Below, piece after piece: positions 1 to 7,400 of a DNA stretch of 12,032 nucleotides. The notes under the pieces are model-generated. The model searched no databases. It worked only from the letters and a program-made list of their open reading frames with translations, and was not told the DNA's origin. The stretch's first letter is position 1. The number at the start of each line of letters is the position of its first letter. This stretch comes from Planctomycetaceae bacterium (GTDB lineage: Bacteria > Planctomycetota > Planctomycetia > Pirellulales > Pirellulaceae), in assembly GCA_002685655.1 (NCBI GenBank), contig NYXM01000008.1, positions 21,249 through 33,280 on the forward strand. Reading direction: 5' to 3'. The position numbers were made by a program, and so were the translations under genes.

Positions 1-158
1 TCGTCCTGCCAGACCCGCTGTGGTTGTCCCGTGACGATCACAACGACGGAATCTGACGGATCCTCCGACCGTACCCACGTTGGCTGCCAAACAGCAGTGA
101 ACAAGACCACGCAGAAAACAGCTCGAGAGCATCGTGCGTTCATCGTTGCTCGCTTCAT
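1..158 (-). CDS. N-terminal fragment of an exported protein, cut by window edge
   Basis: Reading leftward from an ATG at 158-156, the frame stays open to the window edge (about 52 residues). The N-terminus begins MKRATMNARCSR, followed by a hydrophobic core AVFCVVLFTAVW and then a polar, acidic stretch around SEDPSDS. This is the shape of a Sec signal peptide, with possible cleavage after VRS. The start is uncertain. An in-frame ATG at 191-189 has a GGAAG Shine-Dalgarno-like sequence just upstream. Another ATG lies at 143-141, and the frame is open back to a stop at 308-306. The family cannot be told from this fragment. It would be transcribed divergently from the propeller gene at 555. The signal-peptide pattern is seen directly; that it is a real gene is inferred. 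Confidence 0.5.
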   Translation of the reverse strand, partial: MKRATMNARCSRAVFCVVLFTAVWQPTWVRSEDPSDSVVVIVTGQPQRVWQD

Positions 159-554
159 CACAAGGTCGTTCAACTTCGAAGCGTCTGACATGGCGCTTCC
201 GCTGTCGTGATGATATCCGTGCAAGCCCAGCAAGGCCAAGTACTTGAGGGAAACTTTTACGCTATGACGCACCACCAGTTGCAGGTTACCCATTTTTCGC
301 TCATCCTAACGCGGTAGGGCCGCAGCAGATTGGGAACGTGTCCGTATTTTGTACGCTCCCCGACCAACCAGCGGTCCGTGCCCGTCGCTCGCCAAACATG
401 TGCACCGAGCGAGCGTGTCCCGAAGCTAGATTCGAACATCATTCAAAATCGCTGGGATCCCGTGCAATTCCCGCAGATGCTGCAGTGTGTCGCGCGAAAC
501 AACCTGTCCCCCAAAAGCCCGCCCGATCTGCTCTCAAAACGACAAGGAGCTTCC
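159..554. other. Intergenic stretch, no supported gene
   Basis: About 400 bases separate two divergent exported-protein genes. Open frames cross it on both strands. One is a 61-codon minus-strand frame at 442-257, and another is a plus-strand extension upstream of 555. Neither has a recognisable domain or a good ribosome binding site. A small GCGG-TAGGG-CCGC hairpin is visible at 311-323. Promoters for both neighbours must lie here or further out, but I found no convincing -35/-10 pair. Confidence 0.45.
544..549 (+). promoter_or_regulatory. Ribosome binding site fixing the propeller gene start
   Basis: AAGGAG lies 5 bases before the ATG at 555. It is the reason for choosing that start over the longer in-frame opening at 330. 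Confidence 0.8.
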
Positions 555-1865
555 ATGCATCCCTCGAATGCCTGCTTAACGGCAATTCTCCTACTGACAA
601 TTGGCCTCTCAGCTGGGCTTGCCGACGATTGGCCTCAATGGCGCGGTGCCGACCGCGACGGCGTGTGGCGAGAAACTGGCCTGGTGGATCGCTTCGAGTT
701 CGAGCAGATCGAAATTCGCTGGCGGCAACCGATTGGCCCTGGCTACAGTGGACCAACGGTGGCCGATGGACGCGTGTTCGTGACCGATCGACAAGCCCAA
801 CCCGAACAGGTCGAGCGAGTGCATTGCTTTGACTGGAAGCTGGGTAGCAAGCTTTGGACATTCTCGTACCCCAGCGAATATACCATCAACTATGAAGCCG
901 GCCCCCGAGCTTCCGTCACCGTCGAAGACAACCGCGCCTTCGTGCTGGGCGCGATGGGACATCTCCATTGCTTGGACGCCGGCACGGGCAAAGTCCTCTG
1001 GAAACGCGACCTGAATCAAGAGTATTCCATTTCCAAGAATCGGCGCATGCCAATTTGGGGAATCGCCGCCGCACCATTAATCTACGAAGATCTGGTGATC
1101 GTCCATATCGGCGCAGCAAACAACGCATCGATCGTGGCATTTGACAAGAAATATGGCGACCCGCAGTGGAAGGCACTGCGCGACCGTGCCCAGTATTCCG
1201 CCCCCATTCTGATCGAACAAGCGGGCCAGACCGTGATGGTTTGCTGGACCGGCGACAGCGTCGCCGGGCTGGACCCGGCCACAGGTAAAGTCTTTTGGCG
1301 ACATCCGATGGCACCGTCGCGCATGCCAATCGGGGTCGCGACACCGGTTGTCAGCGGTGACCGCCTGTTCGTCACATCATTTTACGATGGCTCGCTGATG
1401 CTACGATTGCGACAGGACAAACCGGCCGTCGAGCAACTTTGGCGACGTATGGGTGATAGTGAACAACAGACCGACGCGCTGCATTCGATCATTAGCACAC
1501 CATTGTTCATGGACGACTACATTTACGGCACGGATAGCTACGGTGAATTGCGCTGTTTGAAAGCCGCCAGCGGCGACCGTGTATGGGAAGACTTGACCGC
1601 AACGCCCAAAGCGCGCTGGAGCAATCTACACTTCGTCCAGAATGGCGACCGCACTTGGATGTTCAACGAAAGGGGCGAGTTGATCATTTGCAAGCTATCG
1701 CCACAAGGCTTTGACGAGATCAGCCGCGCTAAACTGATCGAGCCTACACGAAACCAGTTGAATAAACGCGGTGGCGTCTGCTGGTCTCACCCCGCCTTCG
1801 CAAATCGACACATATTTATCCGCAATGACAAGGAAATTGTGTGTGCGAGTTTAGAAGCGCGATAG
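555..1865 (+). CDS. Secreted PQQ-like beta-propeller repeat protein
   Basis: The 436-residue protein begins with a signal peptide (residues 1-23, hydrophobic core LTAILLLTIGLSAG, likely cleavage before DDWPQWRG). The rest is built of beta-propeller blades of the PQQ/BamB type. Recurrent motifs such as HCLDAGTGKVLWKR, AGLDPATGKVFWR and RCLKAASGDRVWE recur about every 40-80 residues. The DWPQWRG opening is common in planctomycete exported proteins of this type. I see no cytochrome c motif and no clear PQQ-dehydrogenase active site, so a binding or scaffolding role outside the cytoplasm is more likely than catalysis, but the ligand is unknown. The frame is open for 75 codons upstream, but that part has no signal or domain character, and AAGGAG sits directly before the ATG at 555. 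The downstream imu operon has its own promoter region, so the two are probably not co-transcribed. Confidence 0.88.
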   Translation: MHPSNACLTAILLLTIGLSAGLADDWPQWRGADRDGVWRETGLVDRFEFEQIEIRWRQPIGPGYSGPTVADGRVFVTDRQAQPEQVERVHCFDWKLGSKLWTFSYPSEYTINYEAGPRASVTVEDNRAFVLGAMGHLHCLDAGTGKVLWKRDLNQEYSISKNRRMPIWGIAAAPLIYEDLVIVHIGAANNASIVAFDKKYGDPQWKALRDRAQYSAPILIEQAGQTVMVCWTGDSVAGLDPATGKVFWRHPMAPSRMPIGVATPVVSGDRLFVTSFYDGSLMLRLRQDKPAVEQLWRRMGDSEQQTDALHSIISTPLFMDDYIYGTDSYGELRCLKAASGDRVWEDLTATPKARWSNLHFVQNGDRTWMFNERGELIICKLSPQGFDEISRAKLIEPTRNQLNKRGGVCWSHPAFANRHIFIRNDKEIVCASLEAR

Positions 1866-1876
1866 GACACGCCACA

Positions 1877-1896
1877 ACCGGTTTTTCATAACCGGT
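1877..1896 (+). terminator. Possible weak terminator hairpin after the propeller gene
   Basis: ACCGGTT (1877-1883) and AACCGGT (1890-1896) form a 7-bp stem around a 6-base loop, 11 bases past the stop codon. No T-run follows, so it is not a classical intrinsic terminator. It may only stabilise the transcript end. Confidence 0.3.
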
Positions 1897-2001
1897 GGAA
1901 GACGATCAAAGGGGGCAGGACTCATTGATGCCTAACTCCTTACCTGAAAGCATCTTCTGTCTCTCAGCCCGTTGCGCCTCGAGAAACTTTCATATTCGTT
2001 C

Positions 2002-2029
2002 TTGCTTTATTAGTATACTTACGTACACT
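2002..2029 (+). promoter_or_regulatory. Candidate promoter of the imu operon
   Basis: TTGCTT (2002-2007) and TACACT (2024-2029) are separated by 16 bases and resemble sigma70 elements. A better -10 match, TATACT at 2014-2019, lacks a good partner upstream. Either choice places the core promoter over the dyad at 2011-2030, as expected for a repressed promoter. Confidence 0.35.
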
Positions 2030-2030
2030 A
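2011..2030. promoter_or_regulatory. Putative LexA-type operator before imuA
   Basis: The 20-bp sequence TAGTATACTTACGTACACTA is an almost perfect inverted repeat, with 8 of 10 base pairs symmetrical (TAGTnTAC...GTAnACTA). It can also be read as two direct copies of GTAYACTW spaced 10 bp apart, one helical turn. It lies 40 bp before the imuA start and over the likely promoter. imuA-imuB-dnaE2 cassettes are LexA-controlled in many bacteria, which makes LexA the leading candidate. The half-site matches none of the E. coli, Bacillus or alphaproteobacterial LexA boxes, so assignment to LexA is inference from position and symmetry. Confidence 0.6.
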
Positions 2031-2060
2031 TTTGCCCGATAATGAAATAATGACATTCCC

Positions 2061-2064
2061 GAGG
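2061..2064 (+). promoter_or_regulatory. Ribosome binding site deciding the imuA start
   Basis: GAGG sits 6 bases before the ATG at 2071. It favours this start over the in-frame TTG at 2032 and ATG at 2050, which have no such sequence before them. Confidence 0.6.
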
Positions 2065-2070
2065 CAAATC

Positions 2071-2886
2071 ATGCACCCGCACCCAAAAATCCGTGAACTC
2101 GATTCGCTGCTACGCCGACTGGAGCGGCCTGAGAGCGTCCACGCGCGCCGACGTATTTCTACCGGTTGTGGCCCCCTGGATACAGCTTTGCCGGGACGAG
2201 GGTTGTTGCGAGGTTCGTTGGTCGAGTGGTTGGGCGATGGGCCAGGCTGTGGCACTGGGATGCTGGCGTTGCGTGCCGCACGTGAAGCATGTCGCGAGGG
2301 TGGAGCGTTGGTAGTAATCGACCCACAGCACAATTTTCATCCACCAGCCGCAGTCGCTGGGGGATTGGATTTGCAGCGTACGATCGTGGTTCGCCGGGTG
2401 CAGTGCAAACAGGAGCGACAGGGCCAACGGGGCACGCAGGACCAATGGGACAAGCGGGGCCAATGGGCGCTCGATCAGGCGTTGCGTTGTCCGCATGTCG
2501 CAGCCGTGGTCGCTTGGCCACAACAATTGGACAGCCGCGTTTTTCGTCGTTTGCAATTGGCGGTCGAGACCAGTGGTTGTTTGGGCCTGCTGGTTCGTCC
2601 CGCAGCCGCGCAGCGGGAATCTTCTTGGGCTGATGTGCGATTGTTGATCTCTCCTGTCGCACATGCTCCGGCAAGCGACAACCGGAACAACGCATCACAC
2701 ACGGATCCCGGCGCCTTGAGTTGGCGGTTGAAAATTGCATTACTGCGCTGCCGCGGTGGTTCGACACAGCGGACGGTCGACTTGGAAATTGACGAGCGGA
2801 CAGGTGACATTCATGCAGCGCATCCTGGCAATCTGGCTACCCAATTGGCCGATTCAACGGTTGATTCACGACAAGCCCGAGCTTGA
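2071..2886 (+). CDS. imuA: ImuA, RecA-like accessory protein of the translesion mutasome
   Basis: A 271-residue protein of the ImuA family, distantly related to the RecA core. The opening helix (KIRELDSLLRRLE) is followed by the typical STGCGPLDTALPGRGLLRG stretch and a strand leading into the nucleotide-loop position. That loop reads GDGPGCGTG (residues 55-63), so the Walker A lysine is missing and ATP hydrolysis is doubtful, as in other ImuA proteins. Further conserved parts are ALVVIDP, the WALDQALRCP segment and RLLISPV. ImuA acts with ImuB and DnaE2 in damage-induced, error-prone synthesis past lesions. A short repetitive insert lies near residues 117-133. The gene is first in the operon, with the operator-like dyad upstream, and its end overlaps imuB by 74 bases. 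In-frame starts at 2032 (TTG) and 2050 (ATG) are possible but less likely. Confidence 0.85.
   Translation: MHPHPKIRELDSLLRRLERPESVHARRRISTGCGPLDTALPGRGLLRGSLVEWLGDGPGCGTGMLALRAAREACREGGALVVIDPQHNFHPPAAVAGGLDLQRTIVVRRVQCKQERQGQRGTQDQWDKRGQWALDQALRCPHVAAVVAWPQQLDSRVFRRLQLAVETSGCLGLLVRPAAAQRESSWADVRLLISPVAHAPASDNRNNASHTDPGALSWRLKIALLRCRGGSTQRTVDLEIDERTGDIHAAHPGNLATQLADSTVDSRQARA
2421..2467 (+). repeat. 18-bp tandem repeat inside imuA
   Basis: Units start at 2421 (GGGCCAACGGGGCACGCA), 2439 (GGACCAATGGGACAAGCG) and 2457 (partial, GGGCCAATGGG). A weaker, diverged unit may lie at 2403-2420. The repeat keeps the frame and encodes a six-residue period rich in Q, G, R and W (QGQRGT, QDQWDK, RGQWAL). 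It falls just before the conserved WALDQALRC segment, so it looks like an expanded surface loop. Confidence 0.65.
2802..2807 (+). promoter_or_regulatory. Ribosome binding site of imuB, inside imuA
   Basis: AGGTGA lies 5 bases before the ATG at 2813. It selects that codon rather than the in-frame ATG at 2735 and lies wholly within the imuA coding sequence. Confidence 0.75.
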
Positions 2887-4432
2887 ACAACGTCCCGTGA
2901 TTCTGCAACATCGCACGCGCCGTGGCCTCTGCGTGTTGGCCTGTTCGCGCCTGGCACGACAGCAAGGTGTCCAAGTGAACCTCCCCGTAGCCGAAGCGAC
3001 GGCGCTGTTGCGACGCGCGGATCACAAAACTACAAGCCCAACATCTGGCGAAAAAACAACGTTGCATTTGGAAACCCACGCCCCAGCCGAAGATCGTGCA
3101 GCGTTGATCAAACTGGCCACGTGGTGCCATCGCTTTAGCCCGCTGGTCGGCCTGGAAGAGGCTGCCGCGCCGGACACTCTGCTGTTGAACGTGACCGGTG
3201 TGACATCGCTATTTGGAGGCGAACCAGCATTCGCCGAACAGATCACACGAAGCTTTCATCAACAACGATTAGGTGTGAGTCTGGGGCTGAGCAACACGCT
3301 GGGCGCCGCTTGGGCGCTGGCACATTTTGGCGACGGGGCACATTCTCAAGCCGAGTCAAACCACGCCTCATCGCCAGAAACCGCATCACCAGAAATGGCC
3401 TCACCGGAAGAGACGATCCAACGCTTACCGCTGGCCGCGCTGCGCCTCCCGGACGAAACGGTGGATATTCTGCAGCGTCTGGGCCTGCAACAGATTGGCG
3501 AATTGCTGGAATTGCCGCGCGTCGAACTGGAATCTCGTTTCGGTCCACAATTGTTACAACGACTTGACCAGACGTTTGGCAAAATAACCGAACTGATTCA
3601 ACCAATTCAACCACCGTTGGAGTTTGTGGCCGAGTGGTTGTTCGAATATCCCGTGCCGCAACGGAAAGCGGTCGAGCGGGTTGTTCGTCAGTTGGTGGAA
3701 CGGCTCTGCTTTACGCTAGCCGATCACGATCGGGGTGTCGTGCGATTACGTGGCCGCATCGTTTGCCAGGACACACTCCCCGTCACATGGGAGGTTGGTC
3801 TGTTCCGCGCGAGCGCGGATGCCGAACATGTGTGGCAGCTGGTAGAAACGCAACTTGAAAGGCTACCTTTGCCTGGTCCGGCCACCAGCGTCGCACTTCA
3901 GGCCAACCACCACGCGCGTCTGCTCGCGCGCCAGCAAGAGCTCTTCGACCAACATCAGCGGAACGTTGATTCACCCCAGATCGCCACACTCGTTGATTGC
4001 CTGGCAAGCCAACTGGGTCGCGAGGCTGTGGTCCGGTGTGTACTGCAACGAGATGCTCAGCCGGAACGCGCATTCTGCTACGTGCCTCTGGTTGGCGGCG
4101 GCACAAAAAATCACAAGACGGGGAAACGCACAACGGGCTCGCGACCGCCAATCTTTGGACTGCTGGACCGACCGTTGCAACTATTGGATCCACCGCACGT
4201 GCTGGAAGTCATGGCGGTCGCACCCGACGGCCCACCGATCAGTTTTTGTTATCTCGGCAACAAGCATGAGGTCACGCGACATTGGGGCCCGGAACGGATT
4301 GAAACCGGCTGGTGGAGACAGCGTGGCATTCGCCGCGATTACTACCGCGTAGAGACAGTGGAAGGCCGCCGTTTCTGGTTATTTCGCTGCCTGCACGAAA
4401 GACGCTGGCAGTTGCATGGTGTGTTTGAATAG
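2813..4432 (+). CDS. imuB: ImuB, catalytically inactive Y-family polymerase homologue
   Basis: The 539-residue protein has the Y-family layout but lacks the polymerase acidic residues. The first motif, which carries the metal-binding Asp in active enzymes, reads ILAIWLPNWP (residues 4-13). The later palm motif reads SPLVGLEE followed by LLLNVTG, and continues to SLFGGE (residues 109-137). ImuB does not synthesise DNA. It links DnaE2 and ImuA to the sliding clamp. QQELF at residues 374-378 fits the clamp-binding pattern QxxLF and lies where ImuB proteins usually carry it. A helix-hairpin-helix-like region (LQRLGLQQIGELLELPRVEL) follows a repetitive linker at residues 187-201. The C-terminus shows the usual RRDYYRVET and WQLHGVFE motifs. 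The start at 2813 follows AGGTGA and begins the family's conserved N-terminus. The gene overlaps imuA by 74 bases, and dnaE2 begins 11 bases after its stop. Confidence 0.9.
   Translation: MQRILAIWLPNWPIQRLIHDKPELEQRPVILQHRTRRGLCVLACSRLARQQGVQVNLPVAEATALLRRADHKTTSPTSGEKTTLHLETHAPAEDRAALIKLATWCHRFSPLVGLEEAAAPDTLLLNVTGVTSLFGGEPAFAEQITRSFHQQRLGVSLGLSNTLGAAWALAHFGDGAHSQAESNHASSPETASPEMASPEETIQRLPLAALRLPDETVDILQRLGLQQIGELLELPRVELESRFGPQLLQRLDQTFGKITELIQPIQPPLEFVAEWLFEYPVPQRKAVERVVRQLVERLCFTLADHDRGVVRLRGRIVCQDTLPVTWEVGLFRASADAEHVWQLVETQLERLPLPGPATSVALQANHHARLLARQQELFDQHQRNVDSPQIATLVDCLASQLGREAVVRCVLQRDAQPERAFCYVPLVGGGTKNHKTGKRTTGSRPPIFGLLDRPLQLLDPPHVLEVMAVAPDGPPISFCYLGNKHEVTRHWGPERIETGWWRQRGIRRDYYRVETVEGRRFWLFRCLHERRWQLHGVFE
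3371..3415 (+). repeat. 15-bp tandem repeat in the imuB linker
   Basis: Three units, TCGCCAGAAACCGCA (3371), TCACCAGAAATGGCC (3386) and TCACCGGAAGAGACG (3401), encode SPETA, SPEMA and SPEET. They sit between the catalytic-like core and the helix-hairpin-helix region of ImuB and probably form a flexible acidic linker. Confidence 0.75.
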
Positions 4433-4443
4433 GAAGCAGAAAC

Positions 4444-7400
4444 ATGCCTGAAGCCCCTGATCTGCCGAAACGACGCCCCCAACAAGCTCGGCCCCAGCAA
4501 GCCAGAACCAGGCACGGCGTCCTGCCTTATGCGGAACTACACTGCCGTACAAATTTCACGTTCCTGGAAGGGGCATCTCACTCGGACGAACTGGTGACGC
4601 GGGCAGTCGAGTTGGGATACACGGCGCTCGCCATCACCGACCGCAACAGTCTGGCCGGCATCGTCCGCGCCTATGCGGCGGCAAAAGAGAGCGGATTGAA
4701 GCTGCTGTACGGTGCCGAAATCACACCAACTGACGGACCGCCCGTCGTGCTGCTGGCCACGGACCGCGCCGCCTACGGTCGACTGTCTCGCTTGCTGACC
4801 CTCGGTCGACGGCGAACCACCAAAGGGGCTTGCGAACTGAACGTTGCCGATATCGCTGAACACCACCAGGGCTTATTAGCCATGGTCGTTCCCGCGCATC
4901 AAAACGATCCGTACCGGCAGCCCGCCGAACGGGCTTCGGCCGTGCACACTTACCGTGATATCTTTGGTGACTGCTGTTATCTATTGGGCGAATTACATTA
5001 CGGCACGGCCGACCGACGGCGTTTGGATGACCTGCTTCAACTTTCCAACACCACAGACGTGCCGCTGGTGGCTGCCGGCGATGTGCATTATCACATTCCT
5101 GCGCGAATGCCGTTGCAGCATGTGTTGACCGCCATTCGACATGGCACAACCGTGGCTGAGCTCGGCCAGCGTCTGCTGCCCAACGCCGAGCGTCACTTGC
5201 GAACATTGGCCGAAGTTCAAGCGGTCTTCGCGCGCATCCCCCAAGCCATCCGCCGCACCTTGGAAGTGGCCGACCGCTGCACGTTTTCTCTGGACGAACT
5301 GCGTTACGAATACCCCCGCGAGCTATCTCCGCCGGGCGAAACGCCGCTGGAATATCTACGCCGTCTCGCCTGGCAAGGTGCCCGGCAACGGTATGGGCAG
5401 ATTCCGGACAAGGTCGTCGCACAGCTTGATCACGAACTGCAGCTGATCCACGACCTGCGGTACGAAGCCTTCTTTCTGACGGTTTATGATCTGGTCTGTT
5501 TCGCCCGTTCGCGCGACATCCTCTGTCAGGGCCGTGGGTCAGCGGCCAATTCAACTGTCTGCTATTGCCTGGGCGTAACTGCTGTCGATCCGATGGAGTC
5601 GAATCTACTGTTCGAACGGTTTGTCAGCCGCGAACGTGACGAGGCGCCGGACATCGATGTCGATTTCGAACACCAACGGCGCGAAGAAGTCTTGCAGTAC
5701 ATTTATCAAAAGTACGGTCGCCACCGGGCCGGGATCGCAGCGACGGTGATCACCTATCGGCCACGGTCCGCGGTCCGCGATGTCGGCAAAGCACTGGGAC
5801 TGTCGCTCGACCGTGTCGATGCCCTGGCCAAGAACACGGATTGGCGAAGCAATCAGGCGGTGTCCGCTGAACGATGTTTGCAAAGCGGCATCGACCCAGG
5901 ATCTCGGCTCGGACGTCAACTCAGCGCCTTGGTCGATCAGTTGCTCGGCTTTCCACGCCACCTGTCCCAGCACGTCGGCGGCATGGTGATCACGCAAGGA
6001 CCGCTGTGCGAAATGGTGCCGATCGAAAATGCCGCCATGCCCGATCGGACCGTCATTCAATGGGACAAGGACGATCTGGAGACGCTGGGGATCTTGAAAG
6101 TTGATTGCCTCTGTCTGGGCATGTTAACGGCAATTCACAAGTGCTTCGACCTGCTGCAACAGCACACCGGCCAACAAATCACAATCGCCAGCATTCCGCA
6201 CGATGATCCCGCCGTCTACGACATGATGGGCCAGGCAGACACGATTGGCGTGTTTCAAATCGAAAGCCGCGCACAAATGAGTATGCTGCCACGATTGCGT
6301 CCGCGACGGTTCTACGATTTGGTGATCGAAGTGGCAATCGTGCGGCCCGGTCCAATCCAGGGCAACATGGTGCATCCCTACTTGCGGCGTCGGTGTGGTG
6401 AAGAGGAGGCCACCTACCCCAACGACGATATCCGTAAAGTCTTGGAACGCACGTTGGGAGTCCCTCTTTTTCAAGAGCAGGCCATGCAGTTGGCGGTCGT
6501 CGCAGCGGGGTTTACGCCAGGAGAAGCAGATCAGTTGCGGCGCGCGATGGGTGCCTGGCGACGGCCTGGCTTGATCGATAACTTTCGCAAGAAGTTAATC
6601 GAAGGCATGTTGGCACGAGGCCACTCGCAAGATTTCGCCGACCGGCTGTTCGAACAGATACGCGGGTTCGGCGAATACGGTTTTCCCGAGTCGCACGCTG
6701 CCAGTTTTGCCATCCTAAGCTACGTGTCGGCCTGGCTTAAACATCACCATCCGGCCGCCTTTACCGTGGCACTGCTCAACAGCCAACCAATGGGGTTCTA
6801 CGCACCAGCACAGCTGATTCGCGACGTGCAAAATCACGGCGTTGAAATTCTGCCAATTGATGTGAATCACAGCGATTGGGACTGTACGCTGGAACCAACC
6901 CCCACGGACAATTCTGTCTCGCCACGGTTGGACCTGCGCCTGGGGATGCGATTGGTACAGGGCCTTCGGCACACCGCAGCCCAGACGCTTGTCCGCGCCA
7001 GACAAGTTGGTCGCTTTCGGTCGATGGCCGAACTGACCACACGTAGCGGATTGGGCCAGACAACCATGCAGCGTCTGGCAGCCGCCGACGCCTTTGCGTC
7101 GCTCGACTTGGATCGTCGTAGTGCCTTGTGGCAAGCACTCGATCAGACGCAAAAGCCGCAAGATCAGCCCCTACTGGCGAGTCTCACTTCTGAAGATTCA
7201 CCCACCCCCCGGCTACCGCGACTCACCGAACAAGAGGAGGTCTTCGCCGATTATCGCGCTGCTGGATTGAGCTTGCGTCAGCATCCTCTGGCGTTTTGTC
7301 GTGAGAAACTCAGCTCTCTAGGAGTTGTGACCGCCGACCAGTTGGTGGTTGCACCGGCCAATCGCTGCATCAGCGTGGCTGGGCTGGTGCTGATGCGACA

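Noticed and set aside
330..554. 75-codon N-terminal extension of the propeller protein
   Set aside because: It would bury the signal peptide in the middle of the protein, and AAGGAG directly precedes the ATG at 555.
2289..2633. Collagen-like Gly-Pro-X frame on the plus strand, with a matching Pro-Gly frame on the minus strand
   Set aside because: Both are alternative readings of the 18-bp repeat inside imuA. ImuA is well conserved in its own frame, and neither shadow frame has a ribosome binding site.
2735..2812. Longer imuB start at the upstream ATG
   Set aside because: The family's N-terminus begins at 2813 behind AGGTGA. The extra 26 residues lie wholly in the imuA overlap and show no conservation pattern.
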